64,000 bases of DNA from Wyeomyia smithii. Its lineage: Eukaryota > Arthropoda > Insecta > Diptera > Culicidae. The notes below the pieces were generated by a model, which worked only from the letters and a program-made list of their open reading frames with translations, searched no databases and was not told where the DNA came from. The position numbers were made by a program, and so were the translations under genes. The stretch spans positions 242,652,892-242,716,891 of the forward strand of contig NC_073696.1 of the NCBI RefSeq assembly GCF_029784165.1. The letters are read 5' to 3'. Every line of letters begins with the position of its first letter. The stretch's first letter is position 1. Positions 12,001 through 23,810 of the stretch are shown piece by piece.

Positions 12001-15000
12001 CTTACTAGACATTGAATTAGGTGGTGCCGCTGAAGTTGAGGGCTCTATAATGAAATTCAACGAATTTTTGAATTTGAAAACCAAGACACTGGAATAACAC
12101 AACGTTCTAAATGAATACGAATAGATGCGGAGTGCGACGACTGTTCTTTGTTTTTTTTTTTCTCATAAAGCAAAATGTGTGCTTTACTTTTGTATGCAAA
12201 CGAGTGCGACGCAAAAGCAATCTTCAAGCGGGCTATTGTTAGCCGGAGTTTGATTGTATGAATTTGCTGCTAATATTTGACACTTCAATCAGTTTAGCGA
12301 ATTTCATGATCATAAATTGAAAAGGGCTGAATGTTTTTAAAATTGTTTGAAATTTGCAGAAAGTGATAAAGTTTGACATAAATAAAATTTCATAAAGATT
12401 TGTTTACTGTTTTCCTGTTTAACACTTATTTTGTAACTTTTCATTGATGAATTTTGTGAATTTTTCCCAAATTTATATTTTATCCTTACGGATTGAGAAC
12501 GATATCATAAATTTTTATTAATGGGGTATCATGGTTATGATTAAAATTAATCCTGGATGAAATTTCAACTACAAAAATGAAAACTAAAAAAAAAACTGCT
12601 ATCGCTTTTTTCACTAAAGTGACAATTTGCGCAGTTTTGCGCTACAGCGGACAGTATGCATTTGAAAGCTTACGTTTATACCTAAATTTTGAATGTAGTC
12701 ACAACCGTGGCAAACTGCGGCAACTAAACTTTTAAGCTACTTTTCAACAAAAAATCACGTTTTTTAATTTTTTTTAGTGTCAGGCCTACTATAACCAAAT
12801 TTCACAATATCTAATGAAAAGGGTTTATTTTGCACAATATTTACAACAACTTTTCCTTTGACGTCAAAAAAAATCCAAGCTATCATTGAAGCTACAGAGC
12901 GTTTCAAAGTAATGTACTTTTTTCAAAAAAAAAAAAAAAGACAAAAAACGTCAGTTTGTCAAGCTTTGAAAAGTCATAAAAAATTCAGATTTCATGATAT
13001 TACGCCCAAATTTTGGATTTAGACACTTGAATGTTATAGCAATAAAGGAAAAATATCATGAAACAGCTAACGAAAAAAAAAATTCGGCTGATGGCCAGCG
13101 ATTCCCCATTGTGCGAAGGTGAAACACTGTGGAAAATCATCGCAATTTTCAACGGCACGTCCAAATTCTGTCCAGCGGCCGCCAACTTATCGAACAGTTC
13201 TTCCATGGAATTCTAATGATCCTTCATGCTATCTCTTTTACTCATAGTGGTACTGCAACACAAGCTTATATAATGGACGTTAGTGTACATCACTCATGCT
13301 TTTCTTCGAGAGTGTTCCACATTCTCTTAGCAAAGTTCACGATTTTGACCAAATTGAACTGACTATCTTCCAAGAATAGTCGAGCTCTCCAGTCCTTACT
13401 CAGCCACTCCGGCGTGACCGGTTCTGGCGTCCCACCACTGACAATCTCCCACAACTCATCTTTTTCAAGCAACCATTCCATCTGTTGTTTCCAGGTTGCT
13501 TGGGAAAAGAAACCCTCGCGGCATCAGCCATTTTGTTCTGAATTCAAACCGCGTTATATCGACAGTCTTCTCGAACAAAAAATGCCCAAGTTCTAGTTTT
13601 CCGAAGTCCGTCAAAGTATGAGAGTAAAAGTGTTTTGTTGTCTGCTGACCAACTTGTGTTGATGTGCTGGATAACCGTCTGATTGTTTTTTTCTCGGATC
13701 ACATAAGGCGTTGTTGAACTATTCTTCGATGCCGACCGCAGTAACTACAAATTCTTCATTTTGTTTCTCATGATTGGTGATTAACCGTTGATTCGAACTG
13801 ATCAGTTGAAATATTTTCCATGTCGAAAACAAACCGATGTAACGTCCATACTTTATAAACGATTGGCTGTTTAGAACGTCATGCCTGCGGCTGGGTAATG
13901 ACGAAACTCCTAGATTGTCGCCGAAAGCAAATCGATGATCTGTTTCGCAGAATTCATTGGTGGGTGATTACGTAGCCGTAGCAGTAAACCTGGGTATTTG
14001 TGTAATCAATTTATTTTCGTTCGTATTGAAGAGCAATAAACTCAGTAATCATCGATTAGCGAATTAGTAATTATGAGTGCTGAATATTTAGTTAACGAAC
14101 CCCACTCCTCAAGTACACAATGATCAACCTTCCTCTTATTCACAGCGAACGCCAACTCAATGACCAGCAGCGGGAGTTACTCGAGTGGAGCCCGGAATCG
14201 CACAAAACTCACTCACTCCACGTGAACAAATCCATTTGCCTTCTGTCTAGGTGGCCCTTTGGTGATACGTTTGAAAAGTGGCTACAATTTCTGCACGTAA
14301 GTTATCTACCTATCTTCCTGTATTCTTTAATTCACCGTCTCTAACTTTTGTTCCACAGCAAATATCCAAACTAAACGAACCGCTGCCAGTGCCGATAGAA
14401 CGCTACATCACACATCTGCTCGACGAAGTTCCTTTCCCGTCGCCCAGTATCCTTCTCCAGCTGTCCAATCTAAGCAACGATCGAATCCTGCTAACCCTGC
14501 CGGAGGATTCCCCGCTGCCACGTAGCGGAGCCGGTTTTCGTCAGTTGCTCTCGAATCTGGGAGCGGAAAACTGCCTTCACGTGTTGCTACTTGTCATGAC
14601 CGAACAGAAAATCCTCATTCACTCGCTTAGACCAGTTATTCTGACGGCCGTCGCGGAAGCCGTATCTTCGTTCCTGTTTCCCTTCAAGTGGCAGTGTCCC
14701 TACATTCCACTCTGCCCGCTAGGGCTTGCCGAGGTACTGCACGCTCCGTTACCCTACTTGATCGGGGTGGACTCGAGATTTTTCGATCTCTATGAACCAC
14801 CCAGCGATGTAACTTGCGTGGATCTTGACACGAACAATATCAGTCTGTGCGAGTCACAAAAGCATCTGTCGACCAAACTGCTGCCCAAGCGGGCAGCTCG
14901 GATACTGAAACAAACGCTGCGCAATTTAGATGAATTAAATCAAAACACGGACAAAGATGCGTCTAATAGCTTGGATCGCGATTTGAAGAAAAAGAAGCGA

Positions 15001-18000
15001 GAGCAAAATCTCGAGCAGCGGATACAGGAAGCATTCCTGCAATTCATGGCGTCCATATTGAAGGGCTACCGAGAATATTTGGTGCCGATTTCACAAGCCC
15101 CAACCATCCGAGCGACCGATCCGGATGCGCTCTTCCAGATGAACGCGTTCCTAAGATCCAGAGACAAGGCGCACCACAAGTTTTTCCAGCTTTTGATGAA
15201 AACTCAAATGTTCATTAAATTCATCGAAGAACGATCGTTCTTCTCCGACGGGGACCACAATCTTGCATTCTTCGACGAGTGTGCAGAGAAAGTGAGTGCC
15301 TTCGAAGATACTCCAACTGAGATTAAGCTGATCGACTGGGACTCCGGGCAGAGCAGTGAGCGAACCAAGGTTATATTACCACCCGAGTGCCAGCCAGGCC
15401 TTCCAGAACAGAACTATCGCTACAGTTTCTTCCTGCTGAATCCAATCCTGCTGAAACAATCGCGCCGTAGTTTGTTAGCGCACGCTCTACAGCAGCACAA
15501 CAGTCTTGCTCCGGGCTCTCCGATGGCAAGGCGAACAAAGATTGAAATTAAAACCGCCCAAAAGCTCGCTCGCAAAAATCAAACTAATCCCGAGCTTTGG
15601 GCTAAGCACCTGCTTGCGACCTGCTATTCCATCTACTTCATCGTTCTGCCTAGTCTAATTTCCGAGAATGCAGGGCGGGAACATGTCATCCTTAAAACCG
15701 CATACGACTTGCTGGGCAAGGCTTGCAAACTAAAGATTCAGTGTGATGAAGTTTGTTATCGTATAATGATGCAACTCTGCGGAATGCACAACCTTCCAGT
15801 TTTGGCGGTTCGTTTACACTACTTGATGAAACGTTCGGGAATTCAACCGAACGCTCTAACCTACGGTTTCTACAATCGATGTGTGCTGGAAGCAAAGTGG
15901 CCTTCTGATTCCATCCTTTCCAGTCAGATGAGATGGAACCGTCTACGAAACATCGTTATGGGAGCGGCCCATTTCAAGCGTGCCGGAAAGAAGTTTGCAT
16001 CCCGTCGGAGACTTTCGGCTTCCCACGAGAATAACCTCAACACACTGGAAACAGTGGACGGAACTTCACGAACCAGTTTGGACTCCGGAATATCGCAAGC
16101 AGAGCATCAGACCGGGTCGTTGATGGATTTTGCAGCTTTTGATAAACTGCGTGGTCGTCTTGGGACGATCGTACGACAATCGGGAACACCCCAGGAATCA
16201 TCGGATGTAGTAACCAGTGCCGGACTGCTGATCAGCGGCGAGGGAGCACATCTGAAAATCAGTCCCAAAGAGAAGCAATCATTCAAACCCCCCGCGGCAA
16301 GTCCTTGCGATCTTAGTCCACGAATGTTGGCAAGAGCCGATAGTTTCGCCGGTGATTCCAAATTCATTGACAAACTGCAGAAGCAAGCCCTTCATTACAC
16401 TAACGGGTGTACACCGAAAGGAGGTGTTGGTGACGCTGGCGTCAATCGCGTGAAGCGAGCATTGGATTTTCAGGTCGAAAATGAGAACAACTCCCAAGAG
16501 GACGTCGACGATAAGTTAGCCTCTAAGGTCAGCCCGACTAAGTGCGTATGAAGCTTGTGATTTCTAATGTACTTAGAGTGATTTGAAAATTTCTTTCTTT
16601 TTTAGGGTTTCGCCGCGAACTTTGGTGACCCAAGATGATCCTCTCGGTGCTTTGAACGACGACGGAAACGATGAAGTGCTTGAAATCCGTCAATCCACTG
16701 AGAAGTTGGCGTTGAATAATACCGGAGAACATAACGGAATCCATCACAATAATACTATCTACACGGACCAGCCGATTCTGTTCAAGGGTCAGCGGTCGGC
16801 GACGTTCGACGATTCGTTGCAGCTGAACAAAAGTATGCACCGGTCGGAAACGATGCCGGTTAGCAGTTCTGTCACGTCCAGCTTTGCCAGCATTGGCTCT
16901 TCGTTGAAGTTCAACTTTGGGTAAGTGCTGTTGTGGCTCCGTTGGATGTGTTTTTTGCGAGCTTATGCATCGCAGGTCTTTGCAACTTCTAACATGTCCC
17001 TTAAGCTTGGGAAACAAACTCAGCAAAACAGATGATGATGGAGCATCTAATTTTCATATTAAAATCTCACTGTCCTGTCGACTTTTTTCTTTCAACTTAA
17101 GAGACATGTATTTTTCAAGTTTTCAGCAAACACCGGATGCATAAGCCTGGCAACATTAGCGATGAGTAACAGTAATTCGATGTCGTTTTGCGTTCTGTTT
17201 CGGAATGATGCATGAAAGTCAAAATTATTTTCCTCTTAGTTTATGTTTACTCACGGTCTATTTATCTCATGCCTGAAACCGAATGATTTCCACCAAGTTA
17301 TATTTACGTTCTATTTATTTTTTTAATCGCCCATCCCAACATAACCATTTATATTTTTGGTAGCCGCTACTCACCTGCACGTTTATCCATGAAAAAAGAT
17401 TTCAAATCGCTCTCGACGAATGTGATAGAAAGCATTTCCAGCGTCAGGTAAGTGCACACGTCATTTTCGGTATGCCATTCTTTTCTATAGTCTTAGTTTA
17501 GTTTAGTGTCACATTTCGATTGTCCATCACTCACATTGTTTCTTGTTGTTTGTGAGTTTCGTGTCGTTGTTTTTTAAATTTTAGCAAACTAGAATTAGAT
17601 CAAGTACAAAATCAGTTAGACTAACATTTGTCTGGTTATCAACAGTCCAAACCTGACGGGCAAGAAATCCAACGAGATCATCCAGGGTGGTCTCAGTAGT
17701 ATTAAGAACGCGGCCACATCGGTGGCTAAAAAACTAGACGAAATTAAGGAGGCGATTTCCGCCAACTCGACTCCGGTCAAGACGGGTTCCGGTACAATAT
17801 GTACCAGCAATGGGCTGGAACGGGATGGCCATGGATCGGAGAGTGACCTACTGAACGAGGACGGCGGTAACATCAATGGAAATCGTTCGCGGCGGGTATC
17901 CAGTGAGTTCGATCTCTGGGGTCGTTTCAGCGAGTCTCGCAAATCTAGCTGTAACAATCTTGTGCCTCTGGGAGAAAACACGACCTCGAGCAACAGCTTA

Positions 18001-19171
18001 AATGCCTATCCGACGCTACCGGAGAATGTTTACCAGTCGGTAACGGAGGTAATTAAATGGTTTTTAAAATTGAGAAAAAATAATGTTTTCATGATTTTCA
18101 TTCTAATTTTAAGGTATCGGAACCAAACGAATCCGACTACGTAATACAGATCATGTCCTGCTCGCAGTGTCACAACTGTTTCGTGCTGCTGTACGATGAA
18201 GATGTTATGGCTGGATGGTCGGCAGAAGACTCCAATTTGAACACCAGCTGCCACGCTTGCAATAAAGTGACGGTTCCATTCCTGAATGTCAACATTGTGT
18301 CCGAGGAGCAGCGAAGAATGACTACAGCCCAGCAACAGCAGCAGCAGCTGGCGGATGTGATTAACGTGCCATATCTGAACCCGTTGGTACTTCGTAAAGA
18401 GTTAGAGAATATTCTAAGCCAGGAGGGGGATTACGCATTGGCCAAGGCTAGCTTTGTCGAAGAGCATCCTATCATCTATTGGAATCTAGTGTGGTTCATG
18501 GAACGAATTGACGTTAGCACGCATTTACCAAATCTGTGCCTACCCAAGCAGGTTAGATCTGTTTAGTTGCTTAACAAGGTTCATATTTTGATTAGCTACG
18601 TATTTTTTTTTTCAGGAGGGAGATAATGCGGATCCACTTAGTAATTTAAAAACCGTTTCCGTGCACTGTTTGTGGGACAACCCACGGTTGCATTCCGAAG
18701 CTGGTCCAGCAATGTACATGCTCTGGAGGCAAAATCAACCGTCCAGTCCGCTGCTCAAAGCGCTACTCACCGACCAAACGTCGATCAATCGAGCGTGAGT
18801 TTTTTAATCTAAAAATCATGTTCTATTTAAAACATTTTTTGACTCATTCCAGTGTGATGCAACAGGTGATCGCTTCGATCCGCTGCAACGATTTGTTGAC
18901 GCCGGTTAAGCGGCTGGCCAACGAACGGCACAAACTTAAACATCGCGGTGTCGACCGGACGCATTCGATCTACCGGGACATCCTGTTTCTGGCCTTCATC
19001 GCGATCGGTCGGTCCAACATTGATCTGATCTCGTTTCACCGTGAGTATGCGGCCGTATTTGACAAACTAACCGAAAAGGAATGCAACACTTACTACCGGG
19101 CCCAGGATCTACCCCCGTCGTCAGCGGCTATCTTCTGCCGGGCCTACTTCAAGCCACTGATGCTGCCTTGA
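3..19171 (+). CDS. Crag: Crag/DENND4-type DENN-domain Rab GEF (5' partial, ten exons)
   Basis: Exons read from frame and GT-AG sites: 3-389, 449-555, 14146-14296, 14359-16541, 16606-16920, 17364-17447, 17646-18048, 18114-18551, 18616-18794, 18853-19171. Phases join exactly, giving 1521 visible residues and a TGA stop. The 5' end lies outside the window. Order of parts: an MABP-like stretch (VVIPSKGEKPPHAFCMIHKT) and start of uDENN in exon 1; cDENN over about residues 216-390; dDENN around 440-520 (FLRSRDKAHHKFF); a PPR-like segment near 690-760 (QPNALTYGFYNRC); a Ser-rich linker; and a Cys-rich zinc-binding-like motif (CSQCHNC then CHAC) near residue 1225. This order is that of DENND4 proteins. 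The Drosophila family member Crag is a calmodulin-binding Rab10/Rab11 exchange factor needed for polarised membrane secretion. Family assignment is firm; the Rab partner here is inferred from the family. Confidence 0.95.
3467..4165 (-). pseudogene. Ty1/copia polyprotein remnant: reverse transcriptase and RNase H
   Basis: Read on the minus strand, the first block has LLHHFDIKTTYLN (RT motif A region), then VYMRQPPGYEALSKECLVCRLKKSTYGLKQSARCWN. A second frame has LLVYVDDLLVGCN with the catalytic YVDD. This is followed almost at once by the RNase H part (SLSSMETEYVSLSEAAQGLMWLRRL, IFEDNQSCL, RSKHIDTKKQFVKDLC). In intact copia elements about 200 residues separate YVDD from the RNase H block; here there are about 45, so an internal deletion is present. 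A TAG stop precedes MLLHHF and the reading frame breaks between the two blocks. It is the 3' part of the same element whose gag, protease and integrase remnants lie at 9.8-13.5 kb. Non-functional. Confidence 0.85.
4276..5040 (-). pseudogene. RTE C-terminal reverse transcriptase frame
   Basis: A 254-codon frame that continues the RTE protein after the frameshift. The FADDIDI catalytic motif lies just upstream of its first Met in the same frame. It contains LVINASKTKYM, VVDEFVYLGSLVTADND, YKTLIRPVVLYGHETWTM and the typical RTE tail RLRWAGHVVRMSDDSPVK. Near-identical blocks recur in the RTE pieces at 47, 49 and 30 kb, which helps to recognise them. Confidence 0.85.
5168..6964 (-). pseudogene. 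RTE endonuclease plus N-terminal reverse transcriptase frame
   Basis: A 598-codon open frame carrying the endonuclease active-site blocks (GDMNAKVG, DHVLIDGR, SDH) and RT motif A with its Asp (FIDFKSAYDT). The frame stays open upstream of 6964 to about 7230 (GTWNCKSL, ALQELCW), so the start at 6964 is not the true one. It ends early because of a frameshift just after the SGALSSPF motif. The protein would have nicked target DNA and reverse transcribed the element RNA. Confidence 0.85.
8284..8429 (-). mobile_element. tRNA-derived SINE, 5'-truncated copy
   Basis: The reverse complement of this stretch matches the SINE bodies at 48.6 and 52.6 kb: GTACAGGACAATTGCGGGG..., CCGATTCGGAA, and a GCTTTGCTTTT-type 3' tail (seen here as AAAAGCAAAGCC). 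The 13-bp direct repeat TTTCAAAATAGTA flanks it at 8271-8283 and 8430-8442, a clear target-site duplication. The 5' tRNA-like half is absent, and a short internal duplication of GCGCTACGATC(C/T)TACT is present. Confidence 0.8.
8863..9140 (+). mobile_element. tRNA-derived SINE (Feilai-like)
   Basis: The 5' region has a tRNA-like A box (GTGGTTAGTGATGTC) and a good B box (GGGTTCGATTCCC), the two parts of a pol III internal promoter. The 15-bp repeat GGAAGTCGCCATTTT occurs on both sides (8848-8862 and 9141-9155) as a target-site duplication. Length is 278 bp. It lacks a coding region and would depend on a LINE for movement. The resemblance to mosquito Feilai SINEs is from memory and not verified. 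Confidence 0.8.
9376..9585 (+). repeat. Dispersed repeat segment ending in CAGACAGACAGACC
   Basis: The segment has the features of a widespread insect interspersed repeat: a run reading CCTACATACAAATTTTCACG, TCGATCGGTTCGGTAGTTTTCGA split over a few bases, then CAGACAGACAGACCGGACTG and an AT-rich end TTTTATATGTATAGAT. It is not a gene; the open frame across it has no family. Element class not determined. Confidence 0.5.
9782..9973 (-). pseudogene. Ty1/copia integrase remnant (C-terminal part of core)
   Basis: The minus-strand frame reads AVHLQNRLPSRLPTTTPFELW, GRKAVIRHFCVFGCKTYVHI and DPKAVKLRFVG. This is the conserved end of the copia integrase core (TPYELW...LRVFGC...). Upstream on the same strand the remaining integrase is out of frame. 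It belongs to the element whose RT part is at 3.5-4.2 kb. Confidence 0.85.
10316..10952 (-). pseudogene. Ty1/copia protease and GAG-pre-integrase remnants
   Basis: On the minus strand, 10952-10840 encodes VDVTLKNVLYVPELDGGLTSVNQL, the segment next to the copia protease. At 10543-10316 is NYLWHRRIGHRSPDVFRIM, followed by CEGCLKGK-like text (YEGCLKGKSARMPF), the GAG-pre-integrase zinc-binding region. In the ORF the first Cys of that pair reads Tyr. The two blocks are in different frames with about 170 bp of poorly conserved sequence between them. Confidence 0.8.
11094..11166. repeat. 30-bp inverted repeat (hairpin) with 13-nt loop
   Basis: The left arm is 11094-11123 and the right arm is 11137-11166. 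The arms (GAATATTGAGAATAGGTTAT... and its complement) differ at one position only. A shorter related inverted copy of GTAGTAGAAT/ATTCTACTA lies in the loop and just after the right arm. It sits between copia protease and gag remnants. Confidence 0.85.
11640..12999. other. AT-rich intron stretch, no gene seen
   Basis: No open frame with recognisable content. Around 11640-11690 is a phrase (ATACGTAATTTATGGACGAC) that recurs in many insect repeats, probably the end of an unclassified element. The rest is AT-rich with homopolymer runs. Confidence 0.5.
13000..13560 (-). pseudogene. Ty1/copia gag remnant
   Basis: On the minus strand, ATWKQQMEWLLEKDELWEIV, SKDWRARLFLEDSQFNLVKI and KRMWNTLEEKHE match the N-terminal gag (UBN2-like) pattern of copia elements. 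It is followed downstream by MEELFDKLAAAGQNLDVPLK and IAMIFHSVSPSHNG, the second part of the same domain, in another frame. It marks the 5' side of the copia remnant that runs to 3.47 kb on the minus strand. No LTR was recognised. Confidence 0.75.
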
Positions 19172-19600
19172 CCGTTGCCGAAGCGGTACGAGTTCTGTCC
19201 GGACTGGGAACCATCGAATTCCGCTGGCCGACAGATCCGACCATCACCTGCTGAACGGAAAAGGTGAGCAATTAACTCTTTTTTGTCGTATTAGGAGCAA
19301 CTGCTGTAAGTTATTTTGCTCAACCGGTAAGAGACGAGCATAAATCACTACTTCTTCAAATTAAAGCTAAATCTTTAGTTAGTTTGAAGAAGAAAGAAAA
19401 CATTTCTTTCATGAAGTATAGATCGAAACTATCTACTAGACAAATACCTACGAGAAAGCCTGGAAAATATTCTCACTCATACGCCAATTCCACTTCATTT
19501 GCTTAGGCAATCAAATAATTACAGAAACAAATGCATTTGATGCATTAATAAATGTATTTTGAAATAAAGATACATACGAATAAATTTTCTTTGGTTTACA
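19172..19600 (+). other. Putative 3' UTR of Crag with AATAAA signals
   Basis: Non-coding sequence follows the TGA stop at 19169-19171. AATAAA hexamers lie at 19563-19568 and 19579-19584, a plausible cleavage region. Further AATAAA motifs occur near 19860-19900, so the true end may be later. Confidence 0.5.
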
Positions 19601-21129
19601 ATAATGGCAAACCTTGGTTAATTCTACTCTTTCATCCCATAATAAAGTAGTAAATGAAGTGGAAATATTCACATGAGATTATAACCATTCAATCAATGAT
19701 CGTGTCATGCTTGCTCAAACTTGTCGAACATGTTATGAAGCTGGCTGGCAATGCAATCAATTAAAACGGCAAAATCAACGCTTTGCTGCGCCTGCTGCAC
19801 CTACTAGGAACAGGGAAAAACATTTCACTAACAATTTGTGATAAAACAGAAGAAATAAACACAAAATAAGTTAAACTGCAAAGCTACAGAAAATAAAGAA
19901 AGCAATCCTGAGTTAGGACGTGTTAGCAAGCTAAGTCAGTGTTTCCATTTTCATCTATTTGCTCCCAAGCAGCTGAGGCTGAAAAATGAACAACAAAAAT
20001 ATGAACTGTTGAGGAGAAGACGCATACCTACTCTACTGCTTACTAATTTTGTCTCATGAAAACACGCGCACCTATAATAGGGACATTCTACACCACGGAT
20101 ATGTTTGCTTTTAGTTGTTAGACTGTATGAACTCAACGGCGTTCTGCTACAAGGTTTGAAGAGGAATATATAATGTTTTGCTGTAGCAAGGCGAACTCTG
20201 GCTACCAAGCAAGGAACTAGTTAAATACTGTGTGAAATATATATATGTACGGTTCTTCGAAACTCGGCGCGTATTTGCTTTTTTATATCACATTCAAGAC
20301 TACGGCAATAGGGTTGGTTTAGCGCAGTCATCGTAGGACGCGGGAAAAATGCAAGGGCCTTCGCAAAAGCTTAAATTTCTAACATTTAAAATCATGAATT
20401 AGAAAAAAATTATCGGGGTATCTTCCACACCGGTTCAGTTGTTCAAAAAAGATTAAAGAGCACGTGTAAGGGTACTGCACTGAGCCATTTTTAAGATTTG
20501 AAAGAAGGAGAAACTCCGTCTCCCAAAAGTAATCTTGTTGACAATTGTGCAGTTTTCGATGCTGATTATTGCCTTTTGTTATGATTTGCGATTATTCATA
20601 ACTATGGTCTCCATCTTTTGAGGCTCCAACATTTCGTCATACATTGCACAACACCGGACCCAAGATAGAAACTTGCGGGACTCATGAGGTGCTTGGAACG
20701 CATTTGTGACACATGTCTGTGTTATGACAGTTAACAGTTAATTCTGGAAGTCGGTTATGGAGTCCCAAATGGCGCTAGTGATCGCATTTTCGATTTCTAG
20801 TGTTCCAGTGTATGACAAGAGGCGATTATAAATCCCCACTGTCTTACACTGGAATGCTACTTCGACCGTTTTAGTGATATTCCGGATAGCCATCACTGAA
20901 CCTCCCCGGAAAAACTGTGGAGCCAGGAGCCAGGACAAATTTTTTTTTCTTCATCTATAAGCCAGGACATATGACTACTACTAATTTGTATGACCATAAT
21001 CGTATTCTAAGAGCAACCAGACTTCTTCTATTACTTCGCGTAGTGGCTCGTGCCGTAACTATCACGAATTTTCCTTCACTTTTCTCGGTCCTGGGTTACT
21101 CGTCGCCAATTTCCGAGTCAGATCTCGCA
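19601..21129. other. Intergenic, no gene seen
   Basis: AT-rich sequence with only short unrelated open frames. No repeat structure recognised. Confidence 0.5.
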
Positions 21130-21640
21130 GATCCGCTTCAACCTGGTCAAGCCACCTAGCACGTTAGGTCCTTCTGTTTCTAATGACGATGGGGTCCTTG
21201 AAGAGAACCGTTTTAACCGCACTGTTGTCCGGCATCCTCGTGACAGGTCCAGCCCATGGCCGCCTCCGAATCTTTGTCAGGTGCACAGTGGGAATCTCTC
21301 CAAGTAGTGCCTGCAGCTCGTGATTCATACGCCTGCGCCATTCTCCGCATAAGATTTGTAGGTACTCCTCGAAATATCGTCCGCAGCACTTGCCGTTAAA
21401 ATACGGCCAGTGCGCGTATGTCCTTGTTAAGCAGCGTCACTGCTTCAAGTATGTAAAGAACTACTGGTCTAATTAAAGTTTTGTACATCGTCAGTTCCGT
21501 GCGGCGCCGTATGCTCTTGGATCAAGCGTCCTGCGAAGGCCAAAGTAGGCCCGATTTCCAGCTTGAAAATGTTGTTGGATCTTGTGTTGTTGTCGGCGGT
21601 TATCAGCATCCCAAGTATACGAACTCATCTTCGAGTTAAC
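21130..21640 (-). mobile_element. RTE LINE 3' fragment, degenerate
   Basis: The reverse complement keeps scattered RTE C-terminal text: DEFVYLGMLITADNNT, NGAGV for the VWRRRMNHEL region, and DLSRGCRTT... It has many stops and frameshifts. It is older and more decayed than the RTE copies at 4-7 and 23-30 kb. Confidence 0.65.
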
Positions 21641-22124
21641 CTAAAAACACCTATTGTGCCACACTAACTTGAAGCGCGAAATATCTGCTACGGCTGAGGT
21701 AGCACTACAGCGTAAAAGAAGGGGCATTCGTTGCGGACTTTTCATGCATTCACACTGCGCCGTGTATGAACCGTGCCTGCGCCGCGCTCTGGCTGAGAAA
21801 TGTTGATGTGTGTATGTGAAATAACGTCTTCCTCTTTTTTACATACCGCAGCTCACTCCGCGCGAAATATGTCACTACAACATACACGCATCCACCCGAC
21901 TGCCTTCCGTGCACTCTCCGGCCAACACAAAGTATCGTCGGCAACGATAGTTTTTCCCTCGCACGGCGGCAGCACGACGGCAACTCAGCGCTGCCCCGGT
22001 CTGGGCACGGCGCGTCGATGTGAATGCGTTCATAAGAACGCATGCAATCAATCTCAAACAAGCCCGGACGACACACGGAACAGCCACGGCCCGGTCCCGG
22101 AACGGAAGCAGTGGGAATAGCCCT

Positions 22125-22233
22125 TTATAATGAGGAACCCAAACTGGGCAGCAGTATTCCAGACAGGACCAAACCAAAGAGTTGTACAGAGATACCAAGC
22201 AGTGGATGTTTCTGAAGTCGAGTGGCATTCGAA
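22125..22233 (-). pseudogene. LINE reverse transcriptase fragment, downstream half
   Basis: The minus strand reads RMPLDFRNIHCLVSLYNSLV, then WSCLEYCCPVWVPHYKG, the region after the catalytic core of Jockey-superfamily RTs. It continues directly the fragment at 30685-30857 once the inserted DNA is removed (LGLII joined to RMPLDFR). Confidence 0.75.
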
Positions 22234-23540
22234 TAATCAGTTAGGGATGGGAAACATCGACTAAAATCGATGTTAAATCGATAATTATCGTTGAATTCCC
22301 TAATACTATCGAAAGCTATCCATAGTTTGACAGCTAGAACCAGATAAAGAAAAAAAAACAAAGTGTTGCTTCCGTTGTGGACAGGAACAGTATTTAAAAG
22401 TTTATTCGCACACATAAATCGCACTTATGCGAAATCTCGTCGTTGTTCGTACAAGTTAGAGTGAGCGAAAATGATTATCTCTCAATTTTCCAACAATTTT
22501 AAAGAGGATTTCGTGTGAGAGCGAAAAAGCATCGAAGTCTCTTTCAACAGTGGCAAGGCCATTTCATTTTTTCAGTTCTGGCATCATTGTGGAGTATGAA
22601 TGCCAATGCGAGGAAAATGTCAATAACTATCGATAACGCTGAAAGCTTAACGATTCTTTCGATAGCCGACAGCTCAGAGCCGTAGCTACTCCGTTTTGTG
22701 TGGTGGGGCACAGAAATTTCACTGACGTTTTTTTGTTAAAGAAGTAATTTGAAAGTAATACATTTAGCTTAAATATACAAAAGCTAATCTAGAGTATGTG
22801 AATAGGTTAAGTATCCGCTTTATTTATACGAATTAGAGGTTGGCAAATGGCTGAACACGTGTAACTTGAGACCCTAATGTGGCCATTCACCTCTGTCCAG
22901 CAACTCCTATCCCAACCTCCGAGTGGTGCCGATCGGAATACGAGTAACCTTAGCGAAGTTCAGTGGAAATTATGGTCGTATGCTGACTGGAAAGGGGGTT
23001 GTGCGCGGTTGTATCCCCATAGGGGCGGCGTACAACAGCGTCTGACCCGGAGCGGGCGGCTGAATTATGGAATGCTGTATCCTCGCTAGCTACACCTAAG
23101 ATGGCAGCCCCATCAGCAGGATGTAGGTATCGCGACCCTGGTAAGGTAGCATACCGAAACCTCTCATCACCCACGAACAACGAATTTAGAAATACGGAAC
23201 GGATCAATCAGCAAAGACCTAGGCTACGAACACGGAAAAAGATTAAGGTAAACGATTGGAAGTTGGGTACTTGGAACGTCCGATCTCTCAATGAACCGGC
23301 GCGGGCTGGCTTGCTTGCTCGAGAACTACAGCGGCAGGAAGTCGAAATCGCAGCGATTCAGGAGGTTCGGTGGCCAAATTCCGGAGAAAGGGAATTCCGT
23401 GCAGTAGACCCTATTGCCCGCACTTCTTTCAAGTACCACATCTACTACAGTGGCGGCAAAGCAGCGGAACGGGGCGTCGGTTTCGTAGTGCTGGGAAATC
23501 AGAAAACAAGAGTCATCCGGTGGAGGCCTACAGCAACTAC

Positions 23541-23585
<45 letters not shown>

Positions 23586-23810
23586 GGGGGATTTGTTAGT
23601 AGCTTAAGTATTTATGATAAATATTAGTAAATAATGAGTATGTGTGTCCAATCACAAATGGTGACTTCTCAACACTGTTAGAAATTTGTAATTTTAATTG
23701 TTAGGATTTGTTTGCTTTCGCAATTAGGACTTATCATTCGTAGGGATTTAAACCTACTTGTCAGAAAAGGGGAAGTAAACTTACAACTAACTTAATTGCT
23801 AACTTATTGG

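Larger units (their letters stand above)
556..14145 (+). other. Giant transposon-filled intron of the Crag gene
   Basis: The donor is a GTAAG right after position 555 and the acceptor is CACAG ending at 14145. The split codon (GG + C, Gly) is restored when the exons are joined. All other introns of this gene are 59-450 bp. This one holds copia fragments, an RTE LINE, two SINEs and tandem repeats, mostly on the minus strand, opposite to the gene. Position 556-3466 shows no recognisable gene or repeat to me; short open frames there are isolated and unlike known proteins. Confidence 0.9.

Noticed and set aside
21750..22120. GC-rich frames on both strands at 21.8-22.1 kb
   Set aside because: No domain seen; short. 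They lie beside a degenerate LINE fragment and could be its unreadable 3' end, but I could not support that.
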